Below, in pieces: positions 1 to 8,565 of a stretch of 64,000 nt of DNA (the stretch's first letter is position 1; every line of letters begins with the position of its first letter). Source of the DNA: Mesorhizobium sp. dw_380 (GTDB lineage Bacteria > Pseudomonadota > Alphaproteobacteria > Rhizobiales > Rhizobiaceae). Below the pieces are notes generated by a model that was not told the DNA's origin, did no database searches, and saw only the letters and a list, made by a program, of their open reading frames with translations. The position numbers were made by a program, and so were the translations under genes. The stretch is taken from contig NZ_JAFFIW010000012.1 in the NCBI RefSeq assembly GCF_018588885.1, positions 107,936-171,935 of the forward strand. Reading direction: 5' to 3'.

Positions 1-67
1 GCCGGCTGGGCCGGCGTTTCGCCGGCCTGGGTCTGTGTTCCATCGCAGGTCCTTGCCGCGAGATCAT
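1..67 (-). CDS. 5' end of a gene leaving the window, possibly lasso B2
   Basis: An open frame starts at an ATG 19 bases after the stop of the RRE gene and runs without a stop to the window edge, giving 22 very basic residues. It follows the precursor and the RRE gene on the same strand. In proteobacterial lasso operons that place is usually held by the transglutaminase-like B2 peptidase, so B2 is the first guess from context. The visible residues do not identify a family, and a chance frame cannot be excluded. Confidence 0.3.
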   Translation of the reverse strand, partial: MISRQGPAMEHRPRPAKRRPSR

Positions 68-86
68 GGCCTTTTGCGGAGCCTGC

Positions 87-386
87 CTAAACGAGTGCCT
101 CATGCTGCAGCCTCGCAAGTCCGTTTTCGGCCAGGCCTTTCAGCAATGCGTCGACGTCGGTCTTGCAGCGCTCGGCGTCGACATTGTAACGCTCAAGCAC
201 GGCGCCGCGGATATCGGCGATCGACTTCGGCTCCTGGATCAGTTCCCAGATGAAAGCGCCGACGCCATTGAGGCTGTAATAGATATTGGATTTCAGATTG
301 AGGAGCGCGAGGCCATCGCCGAATTCGCAAGCCACGGCATCCTTGGTGGCACTTACGCAATCGTGCTCAGATGGGTTCCAGTTCAT
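87..386 (-). CDS. PqqD-family RRE protein (lasso B1-like)
   Basis: This 99-residue protein has the PqqD/RRE pattern: an N-terminal beta region, the segment YYSLNGVGAFIWELI near residues 36-50, then two helices with SIADI, YNVD and a final LLKGLAENGLARL. RRE proteins bind the leader of a ribosomal peptide and bring it to the maturation enzymes. It lies 162 bases downstream of a lasso-type precursor on the same strand, which supports a B1 role. The ATG at 386 gives the usual PqqD length; a longer GTG start at 410 would add eight residues. A paralogous RRE gene lies at 27748-28032. Confidence 0.82.
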   Translation of the reverse strand: MNWNPSEHDCVSATKDAVACEFGDGLALLNLKSNIYYSLNGVGAFIWELIQEPKSIADIRGAVLERYNVDAERCKTDVDALLKGLAENGLARLQHEALV

Positions 387-462
387 CCTAAAACCTCGTT
401 TGCAACACACGGTCTACGCGTCGTCAGTTCAGTGCAGGAAAGTCGGATCAATGCTGGAAAGT

Positions 463-480
463 CGGGGATTTTCATCCCCG
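463..480 (-). terminator. Hairpin between precursor and RRE gene
   Basis: A perfect 7-bp stem, CGGGGAT/ATCCCCG with a 4-base loop, lies between the precursor stop and the RRE start. It has no long U tract on the minus strand. In many peptide operons such a hairpin partly stops transcription or protects the precursor mRNA, so that more precursor than enzyme is made. That role is inferred here. Confidence 0.45.
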
Positions 481-548
481 GCTCCATTTATGGTTTATGG
501 TCTTGGATCCTGGAGGCCCAACGTCACTCCTTCAGGACCAGGCTAGTC

Positions 549-701
549 TCAGGAGAACGTCAGGTCGCCGATCGGGGTGTGCGCGGGAAACGAAGCGTCG
601 ATTGCCGTGCTGCCACCGCCGCCCTGGGTGATGGTTTCAATCGAACCATGTACCGTCAGGCTTGGCGTTTCGTACTCGTGCCTTTCAACATTCTGTTCCA
701 T
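549..701 (-). CDS. Lasso peptide precursor (50 aa)
   Basis: This short gene starts at ATG 701 behind an AGGAGA ribosome site and encodes 50 residues. Leader residues 1-26 hold the YxxPxL motif (YETPSL, 10-15), a Gly at 19 and Thr25 in the penultimate leader position, as in proteobacterial lasso leaders. The predicted core is residues 27-50. It begins GGGGSTAID, so Gly1 could close a nine-residue macrolactam with Asp9. The tail of 15 residues includes SFPAHTP and ends GDLTFS. The neighbouring RRE gene fits a leader-binding partner. The C-terminal Ser is the residue phosphorylated in paeninodin-type lasso peptides. No cyclase is visible in the window, so the product itself is a prediction. Confidence 0.85.
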   Translation of the reverse strand: MEQNVERHEYETPSLTVHGSIETITQGGGGSTAIDASFPAHTPIGDLTFS

Positions 702-755
702 TTTACTCTCCTATGAGGACTTGAAACGGCCTGTCGAGTGCCGTCAGCACTTTCA

Positions 756-784
756 TGCTGCAATGCAATAGCTGCATAGCAACA
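756..784. promoter_or_regulatory. Two overlapping TGC dyads upstream of lasso precursor
   Basis: TGCTGC-AAT-GCAATA (756-761 and 765-770) overlaps AGCTGC-ATA-GCAACA (770-775 and 779-784) by one base, with centres 14 bases apart. They lie 55-83 bases upstream of the precursor start. The same TGYTGC-N3-GCANNA dyad recurs at several other promoters in this window. The binding protein is unknown. Confidence 0.55.
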
Positions 785-1195
785 TTTATGAGTCAAGCCT
801 GATTTACCAGGTGTTAATCAATTATGGGTTGCGGGCGTCATTAGGTGTGCAAGAAATGCTCAAAGTTTGACCTCTTTGAGGTCGAGGCCAGGCGCAATCG
901 CCTCTGCTCGCTGGCGATTCTTTAAGCAATTGATTTGCTTATGATAAAATTTCATCCGGCTGATGCTTTTTTAGGCGTCGCTAAAAAGACTGATTTTTGT
1001 TAGCCAATTCGGAACTGATGGCCGGTTGGACCCGTTCGGAAGGACTGGATACTTGCCCGCGTTCGAAGGTAGGCAAACGCTCTGGTTGCAAGGTACCGCG
1101 CTGCAAAAGGAAAGGCTTTACGGCGCCGAGATTTTTGAGGATGCTTCGCTTCGCACTTGCAGCATGCGTGTCGCGCAAACCGCTTTTTGGAGACT
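785..1195. other. AT-rich intergenic region with several small palindromes
   Basis: No gene is supported in this 411-base divergent region. It is less GC-rich than its surroundings. It holds the perfect dyad GACCTC-TTT-GAGGTC (869-883), AAGCAA-N5-TTGCTT (924-940) and an A/T-rich hairpin, CTTTTTTAG-N6-CTAAAAAG (966-988). It probably carries promoter elements for the rightward gene at 1196 and perhaps the leftward precursor. Confidence 0.4.
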
Positions 1196-2335
1196 ATGCG
1201 CTCAATGGCCTTGCCGGAAAGTTCCTATGAACGACTGCGCGCCGCCGACTGCGCCGAAGAGATTGCCTATGTTCAGGCCTGCCTGCGATTGTATTTCGCC
1301 GGGCCGGCCGCCTCGGCAAGTCACGTGTCGACGCCGAGCCTTTCCGACACCGCCGTCGCCGACATCGCCAGGCTGAACAAGGTCGCCATTTTCGTTCTGA
1401 AGGCGCTGTCGCGCGCGCCTGCGGCCGAAAGGCCGGCTGAGCTGTTCCAATGGCTCGACACCTATCGCAGGCAGACGGTTTCGATGAACGCCGCCTGCCT
1501 CATGGATTCGATAGCAATCCATCAGGCGCTGCACGACAGCCAGATCGATTTCGTCTTTCTGAAGGGCCCGTTCCAGCAGCACCTGCTCTACGACGACCAC
1601 TTCATGAAGCCTTCGGGCGATATCGACATCCTGGTTTCCCCGGCCGGTTTCTCGAAAGCGCGCGATGTTCTGCGTTCGATCGGCTACGAAGTATCAGGCA
1701 AGTCGCGCTCGGTCTGGTGGGTTCGCTTCCTTGGCGAACAGCATATGATCCGCGGCAACGGGCCGAAATCGTCCACGGTCGACCTTCACTATCGCCTCCA
1801 GCAGCCAGGCTCGCCCAGTCCGCGCGATGCAGACGGGTTCCTGCGGCGCAAACGGCTGGTCGAGATTGCCGGCACCGAAGTGCCGTTCACCTCGGTCGCC
1901 GACACTCTGATGCTGTCCTGCATCAGCGTCGCCAAGGCACTGTTCAACCGCGAACCCTGCGCTGGCTATGTCTGTGATATCAGAGCCAGCGCCAACCGTC
2001 TCGACGACGCCGAGCAACGCCAAGTGCTCGATGCGGCGGTGAGCCAGGGGTTGGACGACACGCTGCTGCTCGGCCTGCGCGCCGCCGATGTGCTGCTGGG
2101 CGGCACCGGTACGCTTTTGTCGGAACGGGCCAAGCCGATCCTGTCGCGCATCGGCAACGAGGACCTGCTCAACATGGTCATCGCGCCATGGCTGTCGTCC
2201 TTGCGATGGCCGCAGCGGCGAACGGTGTTGTGGGAATTGTGCGGCAGGGCTCCCGTCCGCTACCTGGCCGAGGCTGGCTGGGCAGCGTCGGCGGACATCA
2301 GCCGCCGCATCTTCGAGCGGCCGGCCAGTCCGTGA
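1196..2335 (+). CDS. Nucleotidyltransferase-family protein (PF14907-like)
   Basis: The 379-residue protein carries FLKGP near residues 121-125 and GDIDILV at 141-147, the paired lysine and Asp-x-Asp motifs of the NTP_transf_5 family. Members are common in lasso peptide and capsule loci, often beside PqqD-like and HPr-kinase-like proteins, and one is linked to modification of a phosphorylated lasso tail (pseudomycoidin). The substrate here is unknown. The ATG at 1196 follows GGAG closely; the ATG at 1205 is equally possible. It is divergent from the lasso precursor and 64 bases before an ExoO-like transferase. A second, diverged family member lies at 29478-30500. Confidence 0.72.
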   Translation: MRSMALPESSYERLRAADCAEEIAYVQACLRLYFAGPAASASHVSTPSLSDTAVADIARLNKVAIFVLKALSRAPAAERPAELFQWLDTYRRQTVSMNAACLMDSIAIHQALHDSQIDFVFLKGPFQQHLLYDDHFMKPSGDIDILVSPAGFSKARDVLRSIGYEVSGKSRSVWWVRFLGEQHMIRGNGPKSSTVDLHYRLQQPGSPSPRDADGFLRRKRLVEIAGTEVPFTSVADTLMLSCISVAKALFNREPCAGYVCDIRASANRLDDAEQRQVLDAAVSQGLDDTLLLGLRAADVLLGGTGTLLSERAKPILSRIGNEDLLNMVIAPWLSSLRWPQRRTVLWELCGRAPVRYLAEAGWAASADISRRIFERPASP

Positions 2336-2399
2336 TGGCGGTGGCGTCGGAATGCGTACAGGGCGAGGGCAGATCGGAACCTGTGCAAGAGGCAAACTT

Positions 2400-3422
2400 A
2401 TGTCGATGACGAAATCCGAGGTCTGCGTGATCATCGCGGCCAAAAATGCGGCGCGCACGATCGCGGTCGCTATCGCATCCGCGTTGCGCGAACCGGAAGT
2501 GGCGGAGGTCGTCGTCGTCGACGACGGCTCCACAGATGATACGGCCGAGGTCGCCCGCTCCGCCGACGACGGCAGCGGCCGGCTCAAGGTGATGCGCCTC
2601 GACGTCAATCGCGGCCCTTCCTTCGCCCGCAATGCCGCGATCGCCGCCTCCAAAGCGCCGTTCATCAGCATTCTGGACGCCGACGACTTCTTCCTCGAGG
2701 GCCGGTTCCGCAACCTGTTTGCCGGCGCCGATTGGGATTTCGCGGCCGACAACATCATGCTCATCAGGGATGACGCGACGGATGATGCGACGAAAATCGC
2801 CGCCCCCGACTTTGCCGCCGATCCGGAATTCCTCGACTTCGAGCGTTTCGTCGAGGGCAACATCTCCAGGCGCCGCGTGCAAAGAGGCGAACTTGGCTTC
2901 TTGAAGCCCGTGATCAGCCGTGCCTTCCTCGACCGGCACGGACTGCGCTACGATGAGAGCCTGCGCCTGGGCGAGGACTATGAACTCTACGCGCGCGCTG
3001 TCGCCCACGGCGCGCGGTTCAAGGTCATCCGCTCCTGCGGCTACGGCGCCATCGTGCGCGCCGATTCGCTCAGCGGCCGCCACAAGACGCAGGACCTGAA
3101 GCGATTGGCCGACGCAGATCTGGCGCTGCTGGCGATCGACAGCCTGCCGGAAGGCTCCAAAGCGGTGCTGCGGCGGCATGAGCGGCACGTGCGCGACAAA
3201 TACCGGCTGCGCAATTTTCTCGATGTGAAGGCCGAGCGCGGGCTGGCCTCGGCCGCGGCCTATGCCTTCGCAAGTCAATCCAACCTGGTCCCCATCGTCC
3301 AGGGCGTGGCGTCCGACAAGCTCGAGGCATTGTTTCGTCGTGTTGGCCTCATGTCCGGCCACAAACATGTGCCGCCGCTGCGTTTCCTGATGGCTGGAAC
3401 CAGCACGGGCAAGGAGCGGTAA
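2400..3422 (+). CDS. Family 2 glycosyltransferase, ExoO-like paralogue
   Basis: The 340-residue GT-A fold enzyme shows VVVVDDGSTDD at 37-47 and ILDADD at 91-96, the nucleotide-sugar and metal motifs of GT2, and GEDYELYARA in the acceptor half. It should add a sugar to a lipid-linked polysaccharide repeat at the inner membrane face. Segments such as LGFLKPVISRAFLDRHGLRY closely match the ExoO gene product at 18413, so the two are paralogues within one cluster. Which linkage each makes cannot be read from the sequence. The ATG at 2400 is chosen because the GT2 domain starts at residue 8. Confidence 0.8.
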   Translation: MSMTKSEVCVIIAAKNAARTIAVAIASALREPEVAEVVVVDDGSTDDTAEVARSADDGSGRLKVMRLDVNRGPSFARNAAIAASKAPFISILDADDFFLEGRFRNLFAGADWDFAADNIMLIRDDATDDATKIAAPDFAADPEFLDFERFVEGNISRRRVQRGELGFLKPVISRAFLDRHGLRYDESLRLGEDYELYARAVAHGARFKVIRSCGYGAIVRADSLSGRHKTQDLKRLADADLALLAIDSLPEGSKAVLRRHERHVRDKYRLRNFLDVKAERGLASAAAYAFASQSNLVPIVQGVASDKLEALFRRVGLMSGHKHVPPLRFLMAGTSTGKER

Positions 3423-3711
3423 GGCGCGGGGAATGTTCGGTTTGTCGGCCGACAGCAGCCTCGTCGCGCAACCATTTCCGGCGGATTTATGAGTTTACGA
3501 ATTGGGTGGTTGCCTCACGGCTCAGGTGATGGCAGTCTATGTTGCGGTGCAGCAAATTGGACGACCAGCCGAACTGGCCCCCGATCGGATTGGTCTGAAG
3601 TCTCTCCCGTCGGAGGAGCGGGACGACGCGGTACCCGTTTTTTTTTACCCCGGTTGCGGGGATCGGCCAGTAGCCCGGCACGCCAGCCGGCGATGACAGG
3701 AATTTAAGCTC
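3423..3711 (+). other. Intergenic region, no gene recognised
   Basis: This 289-base stretch between two rightward genes holds only short frames without ribosome sites or recognisable products. It includes a run of T followed by a small GC hairpin (3651-3664), but the T run is on the wrong side for a rightward terminator. Nothing else is seen. Confidence 0.3.
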
Positions 3712-4119
3712 ATGGCCTCGATATTCGGCTTCAGATCAAGGGATCCGGCCCGCGACCGGCAGGCCGACATCTCGCGCCTCGACCGGCTGGCGAAGCTGTT
3801 CGAGCAGATCGCCGCCGAGATCGAGGCCGAGAAAACCGGCCTGGAGAGCCGCTACCGCAAGACGGCGACCAACGCGGCCTTCCTCGTCGAAGCCATGGAA
3901 AACGGCTCCGCTTCCGAGAGGCGGTCATCCGAAGTCAGCGGGCTGACGCAATCGATCCTGAATTGTGAGCGCCGCATCGCGGCGCTGTCGCGCCAGAACG
4001 TCATGATGAAGGAGGTTCGTCATTCGCTGGATATGGTCTTCGATGACGCTGAGGCGTCCGGTTCGGCAACCGCGGCCGATTTCGCCAGGCCCGCGGGTGC
4101 CGGCCGAGCGCGGACGTGA
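3712..4119 (+). CDS. Hypothetical coiled-coil protein
   Basis: This 135-residue soluble protein is rich in charged residues and Ala. Residues 18-50 (LDRLAKLFEQIAAEIEAEKT and onward) and 77-110 look like amphipathic helices able to form a coiled coil. It has no signal peptide, membrane segment or catalytic motif. Its place at the start of a rightward run of exopolysaccharide genes suggests an accessory role, but no family is recognised. Codon use looks like that of its neighbours, so it is probably a true gene. Confidence 0.6.
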   Translation: MASIFGFRSRDPARDRQADISRLDRLAKLFEQIAAEIEAEKTGLESRYRKTATNAAFLVEAMENGSASERRSSEVSGLTQSILNCERRIAALSRQNVMMKEVRHSLDMVFDDAEASGSATAADFARPAGAGRART

Positions 4120-4260
4120 AGGCGGGGACTGCTGCAAAGGATGATGCAAGACAGCGAAGGAACTTCGAGAGGCTCAAAAAGGAGGTCAAGGTTGGCCCGT
4201 TTGGAAGCGGTTCAAATGTCGACGTTGGGTTGAAGGCGCACAGCACAAGGTGAGTTTGAT

Positions 4261-5124
4261 ATGAGTTCTGGTCCGAAAACCACGTCCACGACAGCAATTG
4301 ACGCAATGTCCTTCGCGCGCAAAACCCGGCAGGCCGGGCTGCGGCGATTGGTTTTGCCCAGTGCGCTGCTGCTGGCCGCTCTTGGCTGTCTCTCGGCAGT
4401 TCCTGCCCATGCACAGGATATCGAGACGGCTCCTTCTTTCGTCGACGATTTCACCAGCTTCAACCGTGAGCGCTGGTACGTTTCCGACGGCTGGACGAAC
4501 GGCAGCCACCAGAATTGCACCTGGTCGAAGAAGCAGGTCAGCCTGTCGGACGGCGCGCTGTCGCTGAGCTTCGAGAAAGGGAAAACGAAGGATCGCGAAT
4601 TCGCCTGCGGCGAGATCCAGACCAAGCAGCGCTTCGGCTACGGCACCTATGAGGCGCGGATGAAGACCGACACCGGGCCGGGCTTCAACGCGGCTTTCTT
4701 CTCCTATATCGGCCCGTCCGACAAGCAGCCTTGGGACGAGATCGATTTCGAGATCCTGACCAAGGACACATCCAAGGTGCAGGTCAATGCCTATATCGCC
4801 GGCAAGGGCAAGAACGAGAAGCTGGTCGACGTGCCGGGCGGCACCGACAGAGCCTACAACGACTATGCCTTCGTCTGGCAGAAGGACAGTTTGCGCTGGT
4901 ACGTCAACGGCCAGCTGGTGAACACCATCACCGATCCGGCGAAGCTGCCCAGCCATGCGCAGAAGATCTTCTTCAGCCTTTGGGGCAGCGACACGATGAA
5001 GAGCTGGATGGGCGCGTTCGCGGATCCCGGCCGCAAGGTTTCGCTGCAGGTCGAGCGCGTTGCCTTCACCGCGCTCGGCCAACCCTGCCAATTTCCGGAA
5101 TCGCTGGCATGCACTATAAAATGA
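4261..5124 (+). CDS. exoK: Secreted GH16 endoglycanase, ExoK-like
   Basis: The 287-residue protein starts with a basic stretch and a hydrophobic segment (about 31-51) ending in AHAQ, a plausible signal-peptidase site. The GH16 domain follows, with the catalytic signature WDEIDFE at 158-164, where Glu160 is the likely nucleophile and Glu164 the acid/base. GH16 enzymes of this type (S. meliloti ExoK) cleave nascent succinoglycan beta-glucan linkages outside the cell and lower its chain length. The gene sits 67 bases before UDP-glucose dehydrogenase. An internal ATG (Met16) is an alternative start. The exo context supports the name, but substrate specificity is inferred. Confidence 0.8.
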   Translation: MSSGPKTTSTTAIDAMSFARKTRQAGLRRLVLPSALLLAALGCLSAVPAHAQDIETAPSFVDDFTSFNRERWYVSDGWTNGSHQNCTWSKKQVSLSDGALSLSFEKGKTKDREFACGEIQTKQRFGYGTYEARMKTDTGPGFNAAFFSYIGPSDKQPWDEIDFEILTKDTSKVQVNAYIAGKGKNEKLVDVPGGTDRAYNDYAFVWQKDSLRWYVNGQLVNTITDPAKLPSHAQKIFFSLWGSDTMKSWMGAFADPGRKVSLQVERVAFTALGQPCQFPESLACTIK

Positions 5125-5191
5125 TTGGGAAAGTCGGAATGAACCGGCCGCACCGAAAACGCTTCGCGGCCCTGAACAGGAACGAAACCGA

Positions 5192-6523
5192 ATGAACTTG
5201 ACGGTGTTTGGAATTGGCTATGTCGGCCTGGTGCAGGCGGCCGTGCTTGCCGAAGTTGGCCACCAGGTTGTTTGCGTCGACATCGACGCAAACAAGGTGG
5301 AGAGGCTCAACCAGGGCTTCGTCCCGATTTTCGAGCCGGGCCTCGAAAGCATCGTCAGGGAGAATCACGCCGCCGGCCGCATCAAATTCACCACCGACGC
5401 CGCTGCCGCCGTCAGGCACGGCGAAATCCAGATGATCGCGGTCGGCACGCCGCCCGGCGAGGATGGTTCGGCCGATCTCAAATACGTGCTGGCGGTCGCC
5501 GAGACTATCGGCCGCGAGATGGAGACCGCCAAGATCGTCGTCGGCAAGTCGACCGTGCCGGTCGGCACCTGCGAAAAGGTGAAGGCCAGGATCGCCGAGA
5601 CGCTGAAGAAGAGAGGGCGCGAGGATTTGAGTTTCGACGTCGCCTCCAATCCCGAATTCCTCAAGGAAGGCTCGGCCGTCGCCGACTGCATGAAGCCCGA
5701 CCGCATCATCGTCGGCACGTCCAGCGAGGACACCGAGGCGGTGATGCGCGAGCTCTACGCCCCGTTCAACCGCAACCACGAGAAGATGATCGTGATGGAC
5801 GTGCGCAGCGCCGAATTCACCAAATACGCCGCCAACTGCATGCTGGCGACCAAGATCAGCTTCATGAACGAGATGGCCAACCTCGCCGAGCAGCTCGGCG
5901 CCGACATCGAGGAGGTGCGCAAGGGTATCGGCAGCGATCCTCGCATCGGCTACCACTTCATCTATCCAGGTCTCGGCTATGGCGGCTCGTGTTTCCCCAA
6001 GGATGTGCGGGCGCTGATCAAGACCGCCGAGGGCGTCAAGTTCGACGCCAAGCTGCTGCGCGCCGTGGAGGAGCGCAACAACGATCAGAAATCCGTCCTG
6101 TTCGACAAGGTGAACCGCTATTTCAAGGGCAACCTAAGGGGCAAGACCTTTGCGTTGTGGGGCCTGGCCTTCAAGCCCAACACCGACGACATGCGCGAGG
6201 CGCCTGCTCGTGTGCTGATGGAAGCGCTCTGGAAGGCCGGCGCTACGGTGCAGGCCTATGACCCCGAGGCGATGCAGGAATGCCAGGCCATCTACGGCCT
6301 GCGCGACGACCTCATGCTGTGCGGCACCAAGGAAGCGGCCTTGCGCGGCGCCGATGCGCTGATGATCGCCACCGAATGGAAGAGCTTTCGTGCGCCGTCC
6401 TTCGACGCTCTGAAGCACGCGCTGACCACGCCGGTCATTTTCGATGGCCGCAACCTCTATGATCCCAAGGTCGTGGCGCGCCACGGCATCGAATACCACT
6501 CGATCGGCAGAATGGCGGCATGA
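5192..6523 (+). CDS. ugd: UDP-glucose 6-dehydrogenase
   Basis: The 443-residue enzyme has the N-terminal NAD-binding GIGYVG (7-12), [10 protein letters not shown] in the middle and the catalytic Cys267 in YGGSCFPKD. This is the full layout of UDP-glucose/GDP-mannose dehydrogenases, at the length usual for the UDP-glucose type. It oxidises UDP-glucose to UDP-glucuronate in the cytosol with two NAD per turn. The context suggests that glucuronic acid, or a sugar derived from it, enters the polysaccharide made here. It lies in a rightward run between the ExoK-like gene and a GMC oxidoreductase. Confidence 0.93.
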   Translation: MNLTVFGIGYVGLVQAAVLAEVGHQVVCVDIDANKVERLNQGFVPIFEPGLESIVRENHAAGRIKFTTDAAAAVRHGEIQMIAVGTPPGEDGSADLKYVLAVAETIGREMETAKIVVGKSTVPVGTCEKVKARIAETLKKRGREDLSFDVASNPEFLKEGSAVADCMKPDRIIVGTSSEDTEAVMRELYAPFNRNHEKMIVMDVRSAEFTKYAANCMLATKISFMNEMANLAEQLGADIEEVRKGIGSDPRIGYHFIYPGLGYGGSCFPKDVRALIKTAEGVKFDAKLLRAVEERNNDQKSVLFDKVNRYFKGNLRGKTFALWGLAFKPNTDDMREAPARVLMEALWKAGATVQAYDPEAMQECQAIYGLRDDLMLCGTKEAALRGADALMIATEWKSFRAPSFDALKHALTTPVIFDGRNLYDPKVVARHGIEYHSIGRMAA

Positions 6524-6590
6524 GACAGGGCGCGGAGAGCCCGAGGCTCAATCCTGCGGGCGCGCCCGGCGCGGAAAGGAGTTGTGGCTG

Positions 6591-8033
6591 ATGGTGCTGG
6601 ACGTAAAGCCAGAGCAAATTACCAAGGATCATTTCGATCTTGTCGCGATCGGTTCCGGCTTCGGCTCGGCCTTTTTCCTGCACGAGTTCGCCAAGCGGCG
6701 TAAGGCGCGCATCCTGGTGCTGGAATGGGGCCGGCACAACACGCATGAATGGCAGCTCGGCCAGAACGCCAACACCGATATCGACGACGAAACGACCTAC
6801 AAGACCAATTCCGACAAGCCGTGGAATTACACGATCGGGCTGGGCGGCGGGACCAATTGCTGGTTCGCGCAGACGCCAAGGTTTCATCCCAATGATTTCA
6901 GGCTGAAAAGCACCTACGGCATCGGCAATGACTGGCCGATCAGCTATGATGACGTCGAGCCGTTCTACTGCGATGCCGAGGAGATCATGTCGATCTCGGG
7001 CGATCCCGACATGGCGGCGATGCTACCGCGTTCGAAGCCGTTTCCGCAGCCGCCGCATCGCATGTCGACGCCGGACAGGATGATGAAGGCGGCCCAGCCC
7101 GACCAGCACTTCGTCATGCCCACCGCCCGCGCCCGCGTGCCGACCGCGCAGCGCACGTCGTGCTGTGCCAATCTGCGCTGCTGGCTGTGCCCGGTCGACG
7201 CCAAATTCACCGCCAACAACGGCCTGATGCATGTCTTCGAGCATCCCGACGTTTCGGTTTGCCTCGGCGCGGAAGTGCGGCGGCTCGACCATGTCGGCGG
7301 CACGGTCCGTTCGGTTACCTTCGCCCATGACGGCAAGGAATACCAGGTCAGCGGCGACCTCTTCATTCTCGGCGCCAATGCCATCCAGAGCGCCGCGATC
7401 ATGCTGCGATCAGGCCTCGGAGACGAATTCGTCGGGCGCGGCCTGCATGAATCCTATGGCTGGAATTTCGAAGTCTATCTAGACGGCGTCGACAATTTCG
7501 ACGGCAGCACCATCACCACCGGCCTGAATTTCGGCCTCTATGATGGTCCGCACCGGTCCGAGCACGCGGCGGCACTGGTCTATTTCGAGAACCGCTGGCA
7601 ACACGGGATGCGTGCCGAGAAGGGGCGGCTGCGCCAAGCTCTGCCGCTTGTCGTGGTCACTGAAAACCTGCTCGACCACGAGAATTTCGTCACCCTCGAC
7701 GACGACGACAATGCTTTCGTCAGTTTCAAGGCGCCGTCGGACTATGCAGTCAAAGGCATGGCTCGGGCGCTGGAGAAATTGCCTGAGCTGCTTGCCCCGC
7801 TGCCGGTCGAAAGGCTCTTCGACCGCGGCATCCGGCCAACGGAATCGCATGTCCAGGGCACGCTGAGGATGGGCACTGGCCCGGCCGATTCTGTTGTCGA
7901 CAGCAGCATGATCCATCACCGGTTGAGAAACCTGGTTGTCGTGGGCACCAGCACCTATCCAAGCTGCTCCTGCGCCAACCCGAGCCTGACCGCGGCAGCT
8001 TTGTCCTTGCGGGCGGCGAGCCGCATCGCGTGA
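6591..8033 (+). CDS. GMC-family FAD oxidoreductase
   Basis: The 480-residue protein has the FAD-binding IGSGFGSAFF at 20-29 and a C-terminal GTSTYPSCSCANPSLTAAAL, the substrate/FAD-closing segment of the glucose-methanol-choline family. The middle contains a Cys-rich CCANLRCWLCPVD, unusual for simple GMC oxidases and reminiscent of gluconate/sugar dehydrogenase large subunits. It lacks a signal peptide. The ATG at 6591 follows an AAGGAG site. The next gene, 13 bases on, encodes a small exported protein that may be its partner. The substrate, probably a sugar or alcohol, is unknown. Confidence 0.78.
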   Translation: MVLDVKPEQITKDHFDLVAIGSGFGSAFFLHEFAKRRKARILVLEWGRHNTHEWQLGQNANTDIDDETTYKTNSDKPWNYTIGLGGGTNCWFAQTPRFHPNDFRLKSTYGIGNDWPISYDDVEPFYCDAEEIMSISGDPDMAAMLPRSKPFPQPPHRMSTPDRMMKAAQPDQHFVMPTARARVPTAQRTSCCANLRCWLCPVDAKFTANNGLMHVFEHPDVSVCLGAEVRRLDHVGGTVRSVTFAHDGKEYQVSGDLFILGANAIQSAAIMLRSGLGDEFVGRGLHESYGWNFEVYLDGVDNFDGSTITTGLNFGLYDGPHRSEHAAALVYFENRWQHGMRAEKGRLRQALPLVVVTENLLDHENFVTLDDDDNAFVSFKAPSDYAVKGMARALEKLPELLAPLPVERLFDRGIRPTESHVQGTLRMGTGPADSVVDSSMIHHRLRNLVVVGTSTYPSCSCANPSLTAAALSLRAASRIA

Positions 8034-8046
8034 GAGGAGCAGACCG

Positions 8047-8496
8047 ATGATCGAAATCACACGGCGCTCGGCACTGGCAATCATGGCCGGTGGAGTTGCC
8101 TCGACAGGCGTTGCCTATGCGGCCGTCTCCTCGTTTTCGGACGAGGATCTGGTTCGCGTCACGCTCGAAAAATATTTCGGCAGGCTGAACATGCGCATTG
8201 AGCATCTGCAGCAGTTCGTGCTGGCGTTCCGCAACCGGAACCCGTGGATATTCCCAAGTAAAAAACTCAGTGATGCCATCACCTTGCTCGAAACGACGAA
8301 GCTCGGGCAGGCACGCGATTTGCTGCCGAGGCAGAAGCGGCGCGATCTCACGCATTTCGATCGCTGGCTGGTTGCTGAGTTCCATATGCTGACGGACTAC
8401 GCCTGGCGCAGTTCGCCCGATGATCCGATCCGGTTCACCGGATGGCAGCCATGCACCAATCCGTTCGCGACGCTTGATGCGCCGCGAAATGCCTGA
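8047..8496 (+). CDS. Small exported protein, possible subunit of GMC enzyme
   Basis: The 149-residue protein opens with TRRSALAIMAGGVASTGVAYA, which combines a twin-arginine-like RR pair and a hydrophobic core (one residue short of a full SRRxFLK motif). The mature part is helical and charged with no metal or haem motif. It resembles in size and position the small Tat-carried subunit that accompanies sugar dehydrogenase flavoproteins, so it could carry the preceding GMC enzyme to the periplasm. This is inferred from the 13-base spacing only. Confidence 0.6.
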   Translation: MIEITRRSALAIMAGGVASTGVAYAAVSSFSDEDLVRVTLEKYFGRLNMRIEHLQQFVLAFRNRNPWIFPSKKLSDAITLLETTKLGQARDLLPRQKRRDLTHFDRWLVAEFHMLTDYAWRSSPDDPIRFTGWQPCTNPFATLDAPRNA

Positions 8497-8565
8497 GGCG
8501 GCCTTCGACGCGGCTCTTCATCGGGCCGCAGGGAATGAAACGCGAAAAGACCAGGAGCCAGGATC

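Noticed and set aside
3635..3670. T run with a small CCCCG/CGGGG hairpin
   Set aside because: The T run precedes the stem on the plus strand, and on the minus strand an A run follows it, so it does not form an intrinsic terminator in either direction.
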